DNA from: Caryophanales bacterium UBA4100
GTDB taxonomy: Bacteria > Bacillota > Bacilli > Paenibacillales > UBA4045
Assembly: GCA_002383285.1 (NCBI GenBank)
Contig: DFXU01000080.1
Location: 45,827 to 80,219 of the forward strand
DNA length: 34,393 bases
Reading direction: 5' to 3'
The translations under genes were made by a program, and so were the position numbers. The stretch's first letter is position 1; each line of letters begins with the position of its first letter. This document shows positions 7,526-15,780 of the stretch, one piece after another. The notes beneath the pieces are model-generated. The model saw only the letters and a list, made by a program, of their open reading frames with translations. It made no database searches and had not been told where the DNA came from.

Positions 7526-7558
7526 TAAAAAAATTAATCCTCATCGAACCGATGATTA
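7526..7558 (-). terminator. Hairpin with T-run between mntP and ywlE
   Basis: On the minus strand TAATC/GATTA (7554-7558 with 7535-7539) and ATCG/CGAT form an interrupted stem followed by ATTTTTTT. It ends only a few bases before the ywlE ribosome site, so it may be a partial terminator that lowers ywlE expression relative to mntP. Confidence 0.5.
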
Positions 7559-7608
7559 CGTTTATATTTATTATACGTTAAATTCACGCATATTAGTATG
7601 CACAGCTT

Positions 7609-8169
7609 TTAGAATAGAAATTTCAGACCAAATGCTAGCAGGATTACTCCCCCGAAGGCCTCTCCATACTCTCCCATCCATTTGCCCACCCGACGACCTA
7701 ACATCAAGCCCATGACAGACATAGCTCCACCGAAAATGCCGAAGAGAATGACCGTAATTACAATCTCCGAGGCGAATAAACCGAGTGATATCCCTACAGC
7801 GAAGGAGTCAATGCTTACGGATAAGGAGAATAATAGCAGCCCCCAAACTGTTCCGATGTTCAGATAGGGTGTTCTCCCACTGCTCATTGAGCTATAAATC
7901 ATGTGGCACCCTAGTAGGACAAGTAGTCCTCCACCGGTTGCTACAGCAACCCCACCCAGAATGGTACTCACATAGTGCCCCGTGAACATACCCATTAAGG
8001 GCATTAGAATATGAAAAATAGCGATAACCATACTAATATATATAATATGTAGAAGACGAATTCCCCTCATGCCTAGTCCGATCCCTAATGAGAATGCATC
8101 CATCCCCAGTGCAATCGCCATAATCACGATTGTGGATAATTGTCCCCATTGTGCCGTAGCAATGGCCAT
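7609..8169 (-). CDS. mntP: Manganese efflux pump MntP
   Basis: MntP exports excess Mn(II) across the cell membrane. The 186-aa protein has six hydrophobic segments and the two related metal-binding repeats of the family, ALGMDAFSLGIGLG near the N-terminus and SVSIDSFAVGISLG in the second half. A tail segment MLGRRVGKWMGEYGEAFGG is also typical. The start is placed at 8169, where GGAGGG lies 8 bases upstream; an upstream in-frame extension of 16 residues is polar and has no ribosome site. It sits between sua5 and ywlE as in B. subtilis (ywlD). I see no Mn-responsive yybP-ykoY riboswitch upstream, and the 110-bp gap is too short for a full one with platform. Confidence 0.93.
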   Translation of the reverse strand: MAIATAQWGQLSTIVIMAIALGMDAFSLGIGLGMRGIRLLHIIYISMVIAIFHILMPLMGMFTGHYVSTILGGVAVATGGGLLVLLGCHMIYSSMSSGRTPYLNIGTVWGLLLFSLSVSIDSFAVGISLGLFASEIVITVILFGIFGGAMSVMGLMLGRRVGKWMGEYGEAFGGVILLAFGLKFLF

Positions 8170-8279
8170 GCCTGAATCCCTCCGTTGTCCCACGTTGATC
8201 TTGTGCGTCTTACACAATTTATGCGGACAACCTAGGGATTAGACTAAGAAATTACATGGAGGTACAAGCCTTAACGTCA

Positions 8280-9455
8280 TTATGGAATTGTGATTTGCTC
8301 TACGGCCGCCTTGCGTAGCCGGTTCATGATCGCCTGGCCGAGCCCCGCTTCTGGGAAGGCTTCGGCCAGTATGTACGTGGCGCCGAGCTCATCGAATCGG
8401 CGCAATGCGGCATAGAGCTGGCGGGCAGCGTCCGCCGGATCTTGCCAGCTACCGCACGGGACGACGACGTCCGCGTGGTAATGTATGGCGTGCGGGCCGA
8501 AGGCTAGCACGCCTGTGGTTTCACCAAGAGCAGCGACTCGGTCGAGCTCTTGCTGGATGTAGCGCGCTATGCGCTCGCTGTTCTGGTCCGCGCTGTGGAC
8601 CAGGATCAAGCGCCCTTGCGGCGCGTAGTGCGTGTACTTCATCCCCGGCGATCGCGGGATGTACTCTTCTTCCGCCTCCACGCAGTGAGGGGCGTCGGCT
8701 GTGCTCGCATTGAGCAGCTTCCCGCTCATCGATTCAGGCGAACGCGCTTCTGCAGCTGTAGTCGAGGCATCGACAACTGTCGCCTCAGGCGCAGCTTCAA
8801 GCAATGCATGCGCGGTCACACCACCTGGACGCAGCACATGAATATGCTTGCCATCCGTGGTCACCTGTATGACCGTTGATTCCAGCCCAATGCCCGTCTG
8901 ACCGCCATCGAGCACACCTGCTATCCGGCCTTCCATATCCGTCATCACGTGCTCTGCACGCGTCGGGCTAGGCCGTCCTGAGCGATTCGCGCTCGGTGCT
9001 GCGATCGGACAGCCCGCTGCAGTAATGAGCTGCAGCGCAAGTGCATGGTCGGGCATGCGCACCGCGACCGTTGCCAACCCTGCGGTCACCCGCGGTGAGA
9101 CCGCACCCGGCCGAGCCGGCAGCACCAACGCCAATGGCCCCGGCCATAGCCGGTCCATCAAGCGTCGCTCCGTCTCGTTGCAGCCCAACACCAGCTCGTC
9201 GAGTTGACTCCGCTCGCTGATATGGACAATAAGTGGATTGTCCGAAGGACGACCTTTGGCGGTGAAGATTTTCTCCACCGCCGCTGTCGAACGAGCATCC
9301 GCTCCAAGTCCATATACCGTCTCCGTTGGGAATGCTACAACCTCTCCTTGTTGGAGCAAGCTTGCAGCCTCATCTAAAGCGGCTTTGGAGGTCTTATCCA
9401 AGATTTCTTTCAAGCCTTCGTTTGTATTTTCAACCCGCCAATATTTCGTTTGCAT
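8280..9455 (-). CDS. ywlC: Threonylcarbamoyl-AMP synthase (Sua5/YwlC)
   Basis: This enzyme joins threonine, bicarbonate and ATP to threonylcarbamoyl-AMP for the t6A modification of ANN-decoding tRNAs. The 391-aa length covers the YrdC-like catalytic domain (AFPTETVYGLGADA, then GRPSDNPLIVHI, then APSANRSGRPSPT) and the C-terminal Sua5 domain, connected by a linker of about 40 residues with SPGMKYTHYAPQG. The start at 9455 is chosen because TKYWRVEN fits the family N-terminus; an upstream ATG at 9500 gives a 15-residue addition. The ribosome site is weak (AGGGACGGG). Bases 8280-9250 are clearly richer in G+C than the neighbouring genes. Confidence 0.94.
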   Translation of the reverse strand: MQTKYWRVENTNEGLKEILDKTSKAALDEAASLLQQGEVVAFPTETVYGLGADARSTAAVEKIFTAKGRPSDNPLIVHISERSQLDELVLGCNETERRLMDRLWPGPLALVLPARPGAVSPRVTAGLATVAVRMPDHALALQLITAAGCPIAAPSANRSGRPSPTRAEHVMTDMEGRIAGVLDGGQTGIGLESTVIQVTTDGKHIHVLRPGGVTAHALLEAAPEATVVDASTTAAEARSPESMSGKLLNASTADAPHCVEAEEEYIPRSPGMKYTHYAPQGRLILVHSADQNSERIARYIQQELDRVAALGETTGVLAFGPHAIHYHADVVVPCGSWQDPADAARQLYAALRRFDELGATYILAEAFPEAGLGQAIMNRLRKAAVEQITIP

Positions 9456-9594
9456 GTATAAACCCGTCCCTATGCTAGTAATGAGCGTCCACTCTATCAT
9501 AGCACAGCTTGATAATGATCGTATCTTTGGTTATGTAAATCACATCTTACTAGCTCACTTCAAATTTTCTCAGCTTATTATTTTCCTTACGACC

Positions 9595-9654
9595 TGTATC
9601 CCCTACACTCAGCAAATCAATATTCATATGCGCTTTCTGAGCGAAGGGGATACA
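9595..9654. other. Stem-loop between spoIIR and sua5
   Basis: TGTATCCCCT (9595-9604) pairs perfectly with AGGGGATACA (9645-9654). An inner CTCAG/CTGAG pair (9608-9612 with 9637-9641) lies across a 3x3 internal loop, leaving a 24-base loop. There is no T-run on either side, so it is not a standard terminator. It could be a leader structure for sua5, an mRNA end, or a small mobile-repeat remnant. Confidence 0.5.
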
Positions 9655-9689
9655 ACTACAAAGGGTTGAAACTAGAGTGCCATACCGCG

Positions 9690-10592
9690 CTATGAGAACA
9701 AATTTTTAATAAATCCACCGAATTTCTTCAACATATCCCAGAGGAAGAACTTCACCTCAACTTCATCGCCATCCTGCACAGGTGCTTGATATACACGATC
9801 CACGGACGCATTATCACTCGAAGTAGCCTTACCTAAATTCATACTGATATCACTAACCTTTGCATTTTCTTTTACACTTGCTGTAACTTTCCCATTAGCA
9901 CCTTCTTTTGCACCTTCTTTTGCACTTGCTTTTGCACTTGCCTTTGCACTTGCTTTTGCATTCCCTTCTGCACCTTCTTCTACATTTCCTTCTCCACTTT
10001 CCTTGACTCTTTTGCTGTTATCTTCCTTTGATTTCTTGTTCTCTGTTTCTTCAACGATTACCTGCTCCAACGCCATTCCTTCAGCATCTACTGCCTTTAC
10101 TGCGCTACCGAAGCATAGAGGCGGGAATAGCACACACCACCAGTTCTGCCCCTTTCCTTCACCCAATGTCACTCTTAGGGCCTCATACTCACCAGCTGGG
10201 TAGGTGACGTGTGCGAATATTTTGGCCGGAAAATGAACCTTGCTCAGCTCCACCTCATACCCGTATGTAAAATTGTACTTCTCCAGCAGTGTTCCTACCA
10301 CTTCGCTTAACTCGGGCAGACGACGATTCACTTCGTTCCGTGCATCCTCGATCTGTTCGCTGCTCAGGTTCCAACCATTCACGCTTGCTGTAATGGCATC
10401 GCGAATCTCCTTCTTGATCCATTGATCCTCGACTCTATCAGAATTTGCTAGTATTCGAATCCGAATGGATTCCTCCGGAATGGTTGGATTCATTAATGCA
10501 GCACTTGCTAGATTTGATTCCCAGCTCACGATTAACATAATAAGTGCAAAGGCGATATATAAATAGCTTCTAGCTTGTTTGTTTGTTCTCAT
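9690..10592 (-). CDS. spoIIR: Stage II sporulation protein R
   Basis: SpoIIR is made in the forespore under SigF and exported to trigger SpoIIGA processing of pro-SigE in the mother cell. A signal-anchor segment (residues 11-31) is followed by IRIRILANSDRVEDQWIKKEIRDAI, ARNEVNRRLPEL, and FPAKIFAHVTYPAGEYEALRVTLGEGKGQNWWCVLFPPLC, all SpoIIR hallmarks. At 300 aa it is far longer than the usual 200-225. The extra part is a charged, low-complexity insertion (about 172-275) with KASA tandem repeats. The conserved tail resumes at EVEVKFFLWDMLKKF. GAAGGAG lies 9 bases before the ATG. Position between prmC and sua5 matches B. subtilis. Confidence 0.93.
   Translation of the reverse strand: MRTNKQARSYLYIAFALIMLIVSWESNLASAALMNPTIPEESIRIRILANSDRVEDQWIKKEIRDAITASVNGWNLSSEQIEDARNEVNRRLPELSEVVGTLLEKYNFTYGYEVELSKVHFPAKIFAHVTYPAGEYEALRVTLGEGKGQNWWCVLFPPLCFGSAVKAVDAEGMALEQVIVEETENKKSKEDNSKRVKESGEGNVEEGAEGNAKASAKASAKASAKEGAKEGANGKVTASVKENAKVSDISMNLGKATSSDNASVDRVYQAPVQDGDEVEVKFFLWDMLKKFGGFIKNLFS
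9894..9960 (+). repeat. 12-bp tandem repeat inside spoIIR
   Basis: Units of TTTTGCACTTGC run from 9918 to 9953 (two identical, one with a single change), plus a partial copy. Two diverged units (TTTTGCACCTTC type) precede them at 9894-9917. Read on the minus strand they encode AKAS/AKEG. Because 12 is a multiple of three, unit gain or loss would keep the frame. Confidence 0.85.
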
Positions 10593-10688
10593 ATAGAATA
10601 GCTCCTTCCCTCTCTACACACATTGTGGGCAAAAAGGGAGGAAGCTATACTAGCGAATCTATTAAATTCGTAATACGGCACAGCAGGT

Positions 10689-10758
10689 ACGGATAAAACT
10701 TCCGTTAATGCTAGAGAATCAAGTTACATCTGATAAATAACGGAAATTTTGTCCGCTA
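10689..10758. repeat. 70-bp palindromic intergenic repeat, copy 1
   Basis: The left end CGGATAAAACTTCCGTTA and the right end TAACGGAAATTTTGTCCG are inverted copies of each other (16 of 18 match). Any transcript would fold into a long hairpin with a loop of about 30 bases. It shares its layout and length with copy 2. Confidence 0.85.
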
Positions 10759-10800
10759 GAGAAACAGATTGGGGTGATAAGTCGCTTTCGCAAAGAAGTG

Positions 10801-10870
10801 ACGGACAAAACTTCCGTTAAAGTGAGGAAAACAAGTTATTCTTGAGAAATAAAGGAAAATTTGTCCGCTA
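10801..10870. repeat. 70-bp palindromic intergenic repeat, copy 2
   Basis: It begins CGGACAAAACTTCCGTTA after one base and ends TTTGTCCGCTA, exactly 70 bp like copy 1 and in the same orientation, 112 bp further on. Its right arm has lost some symmetry (GGAAAATTTGTCCG). The pair resembles REP or MITE-like elements. Confidence 0.85.
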
Positions 10871-10935
10871 AAAAGCAGGTTAGCAGTGGTTGGAAGTGAA
10901 GTGCGGCAATACGTATGGCTCCGAAATAGATCGCC

Positions 10936-12027
10936 TTATCTCCATCCAATGACGTGCCGTTCAATTCCTGCATAATCTTTAACAATCTCTACCGACTCCC
11001 ACCAGCCACATCTCTCCATCATAGCTGCTACATCACGCGCTTGCCCGAAACCCACTTCAAATCCGACAAGTCTTGGGATGATCGGAAGCAGCTGCATTTG
11101 CTCTAGTAGGGTGCGGTAGCAATACAGCCCATCCTCTCCACCATCGAGTGCTAGCATAGGCTCATGCTCACGCACTTCACGTTGAAGACCAGGTATATCT
11201 GGCGAAGGGATATAGGGCGGATTGGAGACGAGGATATCTATTAGCAATCCCTGTTTGATTGCGGGCTCAAGTAAGTCACCTTGGTAGAAGGCTATTCTGT
11301 CCCCTACACTATGCTTCACTGCATTACGCGCTGCGACCGCAAGCGCACTGGGCGATAGATCACAAGCACCAAATCGCCAGCTAGGGTTGAAGACGGCTAA
11401 GCTAACAGTAATAGCGCCGCTCCCTGTACCAATATCAACGACGAGAGGGCCTTGTGCATCAAATTTACCGGGTGGGTTTTTGGTCGTGTCGTGGTCGTGG
11501 TCTTCGGCGTGGTTAAACTGATTCATCTTCAGAACTGTGTTCTCTCCGACATCCTCTGTTCTTCGACCTCCACCATCTGCCCATATCTCCCGCCCATGCT
11601 TCATGATCGCCTCGACAAGCAGCTCTGTCTCTGGTCGGGGAATAAGCACGGCTGGGTTCACCTCGAATGGGCGTCCATAGAACTCCTGCTCCCCAAGCAT
11701 ATATTGGACGGGCTCACCAGCTCCGCGTCTGCGAAGCAGCTCTAACCACTCCTCCGTATATTTCCCCGGAAATAACTCACTAAGCTCTAACAACAGCCGT
11801 GAGCGATTCCAGTCCAGCATGTGCTGCATCAGTAGCTCCGCATCCACTCTGCCATCAGACACACCCATCGAAGCCAAAAAAGAAGAAGCCTCAACTAAGG
11901 CTTCCCGTATCGTCATTGTTGAGCTTGCTTTGGATAATGTGCTATTCTCGCGATGCGTTGCCTTATTATTCACTGTTGTTCCGATATTACGGACCAGTGA
12001 TTCGTTACTATTGTTCTCACCGCTCAT
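10936..12027 (-). CDS. prmC: Release factor glutamine methyltransferase
   Basis: PrmC methylates the glutamine of the GGQ motif in RF1 and RF2 using S-adenosylmethionine. The 363-aa protein has the helical N-terminal domain (about 38-120), the SAM motif VVDIGTGSGAI (196-206) and the catalytic NPPY (269-272). Its ATG overlaps the prfA stop by one base (TGATG), the coupling expected of this enzyme-substrate pair, and that overlap supports the long start. Two additions make it longer than usual (about 285): a polar N-terminal tail of 37 residues, and an insertion at about 150-190 containing HAEDHDHD just before the SAM motif. Confidence 0.96.
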   Translation of the reverse strand: MSGENNSNESLVRNIGTTVNNKATHRENSTLSKASSTMTIREALVEASSFLASMGVSDGRVDAELLMQHMLDWNRSRLLLELSELFPGKYTEEWLELLRRRGAGEPVQYMLGEQEFYGRPFEVNPAVLIPRPETELLVEAIMKHGREIWADGGGRRTEDVGENTVLKMNQFNHAEDHDHDTTKNPPGKFDAQGPLVVDIGTGSGAITVSLAVFNPSWRFGACDLSPSALAVAARNAVKHSVGDRIAFYQGDLLEPAIKQGLLIDILVSNPPYIPSPDIPGLQREVREHEPMLALDGGEDGLYCYRTLLEQMQLLPIIPRLVGFEVGFGQARDVAAMMERCGWWESVEIVKDYAGIERHVIGWR

Positions 12028-13103
12028 CAGTGCACTTCCGCTCCCTGCTCCATCATATCGGAATGAGCAGCCATTGTGAGGGATTGTATGATTTCTTCCA
12101 TATCACCATTCAGAACACTGTCTAGCTTATGCAATGTCAATCCGATGCGGTGGTCGGTTACACGGCTCTGCGGGAAGTTATAAGTTCGGATACGTTCACT
12201 TCGATCACCCGTGCCTACCTTGATCTTCCGTTCGCCAGCATGCTTCGCTTCCTCTTCCATCATTGCTTTCTCAGATATCCGAGCACGTAGAACTCTCAGC
12301 GCCATCTCTTTATTCGAGTTCTGTGATTTACCATCCTGACAAGTCGCGATGATCCCTGTTGGTACGTGGGTTACGCGGACTGCCGATTTGGTCGTATTAA
12401 CGGACTGTCCTCCAGCTCCACTCGAGCAGAAGGTATCTACACGAATATCGGAATCCTTGATTTCGATCTCAAGCTCTTCTACCTCGGGAAGAACAACTAC
12501 GGTTGATGTCGAGGTATGAATTCGTCCACCCGACTCGGTAGTTGGAATTCGTTGTACCCGATGAGCACCACTCTCGAACTTCAGCTTACTGTAAGCTCCC
12601 TTACCCTTGACCATGAAGATGACTTCCTTGAAGCCACCAAGGTCGCTTACATTGGATTCCATAACCTCTGTTCGCCAGCCCTGTATATCCGCAAATTTCA
12701 TGTACATACGGTACAAGTCGCCAGCGAATAAAGCAGCCTCATCTCCACCTGCTGCTCCTCGTATCTCTACGATCACATTCTTATCATCGTTCGGATCCTT
12801 AGGCATCATAAGAACATTAAGCCGTTCCTCTAGCTCATCCTTGCGTTGAGTAAGCTCATCGATTTCCATCTTGACCATCTCACGCATATCATTGTCAAGC
12901 TTCTCATTCTGCATAGCCTTCGCTTCAGTCAATTGCTCCATTGTATCTTTGTATGACATATAAGCTTCATAAGTATCCTGCAGATCAGACTGCTCCTTAG
13001 AATATTCTCGTAGCCGTTTCGCATCACTATTCACATCTGGATCGCATAGCATCTCACTGAGCTTGTCGTAGCGATCAGCAATACCTTGTAATCGGTCTAA
13101 CAT
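12027..13103 (-). CDS. prfA: Peptide chain release factor 1
   Basis: RF1 reads UAA and UAG stop codons and triggers peptide release at the ribosome. The 358-aa protein has the catalytic GGQ in SSGAGGQSVNTTKSAVR (about 231-233) and the codon-recognition tripeptide in VQRIPTTESGGR, which marks RF1 rather than RF2 (SPF). The start is the ATG at 13103 (MLDRLQGIADRY, as in B. subtilis), with AAGGTGG shortly before; a GTG three codons upstream overlaps that ribosome site. prmC follows with a one-base overlap. Confidence 0.98.
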   Translation of the reverse strand: MLDRLQGIADRYDKLSEMLCDPDVNSDAKRLREYSKEQSDLQDTYEAYMSYKDTMEQLTEAKAMQNEKLDNDMREMVKMEIDELTQRKDELEERLNVLMMPKDPNDDKNVIVEIRGAAGGDEAALFAGDLYRMYMKFADIQGWRTEVMESNVSDLGGFKEVIFMVKGKGAYSKLKFESGAHRVQRIPTTESGGRIHTSTSTVVVLPEVEELEIEIKDSDIRVDTFCSSGAGGQSVNTTKSAVRVTHVPTGIIATCQDGKSQNSNKEMALRVLRARISEKAMMEEEAKHAGERKIKVGTGDRSERIRTYNFPQSRVTDHRIGLTLHKLDSVLNGDMEEIIQSLTMAAHSDMMEQGAEVH

Positions 13104-13164
13104 ATTACCCACCTTGCCTTCTTTATACTTATGAACAATTCCTTATAAACTTTAGTACTCTTTA

Positions 13165-14265
13165 TTATACATTAAAACGGAAGTGCATAACATCCCCATC
13201 GTTTACCACATATTCCTTACCCTCTAAGCGCAGCCAGCCTTTTTCCTTCGCTGCATTCATCGAGCCAGCAGTTATCAGATGATCGTATCCAACAACCTCT
13301 GCTCGAATAAAGCCTTTTTCGAAATCGGTATGAATGACTGCCGCTGCTTGCGGTGCCTTCGTGCCCTTACGAATGGTCCAAGCCCGAACCTCTTGTACAC
13401 CTGCTGTGAAGTAGGTATATAATCCGAGAAGCTTGTATGCTGCACGAATCAATCGGTTCAAGCCAGATTCCGTAAGTCCAAGCTCCTGCAAGAACATTTC
13501 TTTATCCTCGCCCTCAAGCTCTGCGATCTCTTCCTCTACACGCGCGCTAATTGGAACAACCTCTGCACCAGTCTTAGCCGCATACTCTCGAACCTGTTGA
13601 ACATAAGGATTATCCTCGGCATTACCCGCTTCACCCTCACTTACATTAGCTGCATAGAGTACTGGCTTCATGGTTAATAGATGTAGATCACGAAGGATTA
13701 AGGCTTCTTCGTCGTTCAGCTCGATGCTACGCGCAGGCTTATCCTCGTATAGGATTTCCTTAACTCGCTCTAAGCAAGCCACTTCATCCGCGATCTTCTT
13801 GTCGCCGCCCTTGAGATTTTTGCGGGACCGCTCTATTTTGCGTTCAACGGTGTCGATATCTGTTAGAATAAGCTCTAGGTTAATGGTCTCAATATCACTG
13901 ATTGGATCAATCTTACCGGAGACATGTGTAATGTTCTCATCCTGGAAGCAACGCACAACATGAACGATAGCATCCACCTCGCGAATATGGGCTAGGAATT
14001 TGTTGCCCAGACCCTCGCCCTGGCTCGCACCCTTAACCAGTCCAGCAATATCGACAAATTCGAATGCGGTTGGAACGGTTTGCTTCGGTACAACGAGCTC
14101 TGTCAATTTCGTAAGTCGTTCATCAGGTACTTCTACAATACCCACGTTCGGATCGATGGTGCAGAATGGATAATTGGCAGACTCCGCTCCCGCCTGTGTA
14201 ATTGCGTTGAATAATGTTGATTTTCCTACATTCGGTAACCCTACGATGCCACAAGAAAGACCCAT
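13165..14265 (-). CDS. ychF: YchF/OLA1-type ribosome-associated ATPase
   Basis: YchF belongs to the Obg-related TRAFAC P-loop NTPases but prefers ATP, and binds ribosomes and stress-related partners. The 366-aa protein has the P-loop GLPNVGKSTLFNA near residue 8 and the G3 motif DIAGLVKGASQGEGLGN. The G4 position reads NVSE in place of NKxD, which is the family's reason for preferring ATP. A C-terminal TGS-like domain ends in EYVVNDGDVMHFRFNV. AAGGAG lies 11 bases before the ATG. It is 61 bases ahead of prfA and may be co-transcribed with it. Confidence 0.97.
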   Translation of the reverse strand: MGLSCGIVGLPNVGKSTLFNAITQAGAESANYPFCTIDPNVGIVEVPDERLTKLTELVVPKQTVPTAFEFVDIAGLVKGASQGEGLGNKFLAHIREVDAIVHVVRCFQDENITHVSGKIDPISDIETINLELILTDIDTVERKIERSRKNLKGGDKKIADEVACLERVKEILYEDKPARSIELNDEEALILRDLHLLTMKPVLYAANVSEGEAGNAEDNPYVQQVREYAAKTGAEVVPISARVEEEIAELEGEDKEMFLQELGLTESGLNRLIRAAYKLLGLYTYFTAGVQEVRAWTIRKGTKAPQAAAVIHTDFEKGFIRAEVVGYDHLITAGSMNAAKEKGWLRLEGKEYVVNDGDVMHFRFNV

Positions 14266-14357
14266 TTTCGTATATTCTCCTTAAAAGTTTATAATTCTGT
14301 ATTCACGTTCAAGCGAATGATTCAGATGTTCTTAATTATATACACTCACGGGCAATA

Positions 14358-14381
14358 TTAAAAGCCCCCACAAAGAGAGGC
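14358..14381 (-). terminator. Weak terminator after dgt
   Basis: On the minus strand GCCTCT (14376-14381) pairs with GGGGGC (14364-14369), including two G-T pairs, and is followed by TTTTAATATT. It lies 20 bases after the dgt stop. Confidence 0.5.
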
Positions 14382-14400
14382 CTTGAAGCACATGTGATGG

Positions 14401-15717
14401 TTAGTCCATCTCGTAAATCGTACCCGAGCGGCTTCCATACAACTCGGCGCATACCTTACTTGCATAAGAGTCTGTCATTCCTGATATATAATCAGCTACA
14501 AGCCTCTCCCAAGGCCAGCTGCTCTTATGCTGCTCGTATGTTTCAATCCAATCTGGCGGAAGGATAAGCCGTCCTGTCTCATAATCCTTAAAGCTTCCCC
14601 AGAGACGCTTGATGATAATCTCACTGCTTGTCTGTAATCGCTGAACCCTGAAGTCCTTAATGAGGGTTACCCATGCCAGCTTCTTCACAATCTCCATTGT
14701 TCGAAGGAGCTCCAGGTCCTCTTGACCGTCACTGACGAAGGTTACCCGCTTCCAGCCCTTAGCTGGATCGTCGATTATACCAACCTTGCTTGCGAATTTA
14801 CTAACCCAACGAGCTTTCATTTCTCGTCGAGTGCGTGATGATTCACGGTCGCCCTCAGCATGTATGGTTTCCCATTGCTCCAGATAGCTTTCCAGCACCT
14901 GTTTAATCATTGCCTTCATATCAACCTGATCCCAGCCCACTGCACCGTTGCTGTGATCATTGATAATCTCCTGCATGACATGATCGACTAACCATTCGTC
15001 CTCGAAGAAGGTACGATTCATCTGTATCTTGCCAGCACGAATCCCGTCTTCAATATCATGGGTGGAATATGCGATATCATCACACAAATCCATTAGCTGA
15101 GCCTCTAAGGTTGCACAACCGCTTGGCATCTCCCATGTGTCCCGCAGATAACGAATACCTTCCCATTCCGAAGCATAGACACCCTTGGCGGCTCCCTGTT
15201 CGCCTAGACAATATGGATATTTATTAATTGCTAGCAGCACAGCGGCTGTGAGATCAAGACCACTCCCGCTTCCCGCACGCTTCTCCAAGAACATCAGAAC
15301 TCGATAATTCTGAGCATTCCCTTCGAAGGAAAGACCGTGCTCTTCATTCAACAATCGATTCAGCACTTCCTCCCCTCTATGACCAAAGGGCGGGTGGCCC
15401 ATATCATGAGCGATTGAAGCGCACTCCACCACCTCCGAGTTCAGCACGAGACCTGGGTGCTCATTCTTCGATAGGAAACCTATGCTCTTACTTAGGCGCC
15501 TCGCCACTTCCCTAGCAATCTGTGAAACCTCTAGTGAATGAGTTAATCGGGTTCTATAGTAATCCCCTGTTCCTGCACCGAACACTTGGGACTTCCCTTG
15601 TAGCCGACGGAATGCAGGGGATTGAATTAATCTTGCATAATCCTTCTCATACTCGGCCCGATCCTCACTAGAGCGCGTATTCTCCGTATCGAATAATCTT
15701 AATTTTCGTAAGTTCAT
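14401..15717 (-). CDS. dGTPase-like HD-domain triphosphohydrolase
   Basis: Members hydrolyse dGTP, or dNTPs more broadly, to the nucleoside and tripolyphosphate. The 438-aa protein has the metal-binding set H60 (RLTHSLEVSQIAR), H104-D105 (SIAHDMGHPPFGHRGEEVLN) and D213-D214 (LCDDIAYSTHD). YRTRLTHSLEV and the preceding RLQGKSQVF segment are characteristic of the Dgt family. AGGGTG lies 7 bases before the ATG. It is most like the B. subtilis YwfO group, whose physiological substrate is less certain than that of E. coli Dgt, so no symbol is given. Confidence 0.93.
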   Translation of the reverse strand: MNLRKLRLFDTENTRSSEDRAEYEKDYARLIQSPAFRRLQGKSQVFGAGTGDYYRTRLTHSLEVSQIAREVARRLSKSIGFLSKNEHPGLVLNSEVVECASIAHDMGHPPFGHRGEEVLNRLLNEEHGLSFEGNAQNYRVLMFLEKRAGSGSGLDLTAAVLLAINKYPYCLGEQGAAKGVYASEWEGIRYLRDTWEMPSGCATLEAQLMDLCDDIAYSTHDIEDGIRAGKIQMNRTFFEDEWLVDHVMQEIINDHSNGAVGWDQVDMKAMIKQVLESYLEQWETIHAEGDRESSRTRREMKARWVSKFASKVGIIDDPAKGWKRVTFVSDGQEDLELLRTMEIVKKLAWVTLIKDFRVQRLQTSSEIIIKRLWGSFKDYETGRLILPPDWIETYEQHKSSWPWERLVADYISGMTDSYASKVCAELYGSRSGTIYEMD

Positions 15718-15780
15718 GTGCTTTCACCCTTAGTCCTGATCTATTGCTGCAGCATATCTGTTGTCATTAGTATACCCTTT

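Larger units (their letters stand above)
10593..10935. other. Gene-free stretch between spoIIR and prmC
   Basis: No gene is supported here. Most of the interval is taken up by two copies of a 70-bp palindromic repeat, listed separately. B. subtilis has ywkF in the equivalent place; no remnant of it was recognised. Confidence 0.7.

Noticed and set aside
7061..7528. Plus-strand frame of 155 codons opposite ywlE
   Set aside because: Antisense shadow of a gene with clear catalytic motifs; its sequence is low-complexity Ser/Cys-rich.
8170..8279. Manganese (yybP-ykoY) riboswitch upstream of mntP
   Set aside because: The interval is only 110 bp and none of the conserved loop sequences is visible.
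8405..8879. Plus-strand frames opposite sua5
   Set aside because: They arise from the high G+C content of sua5 and carry Arg/Ala/Gly-rich nonsense sequence.
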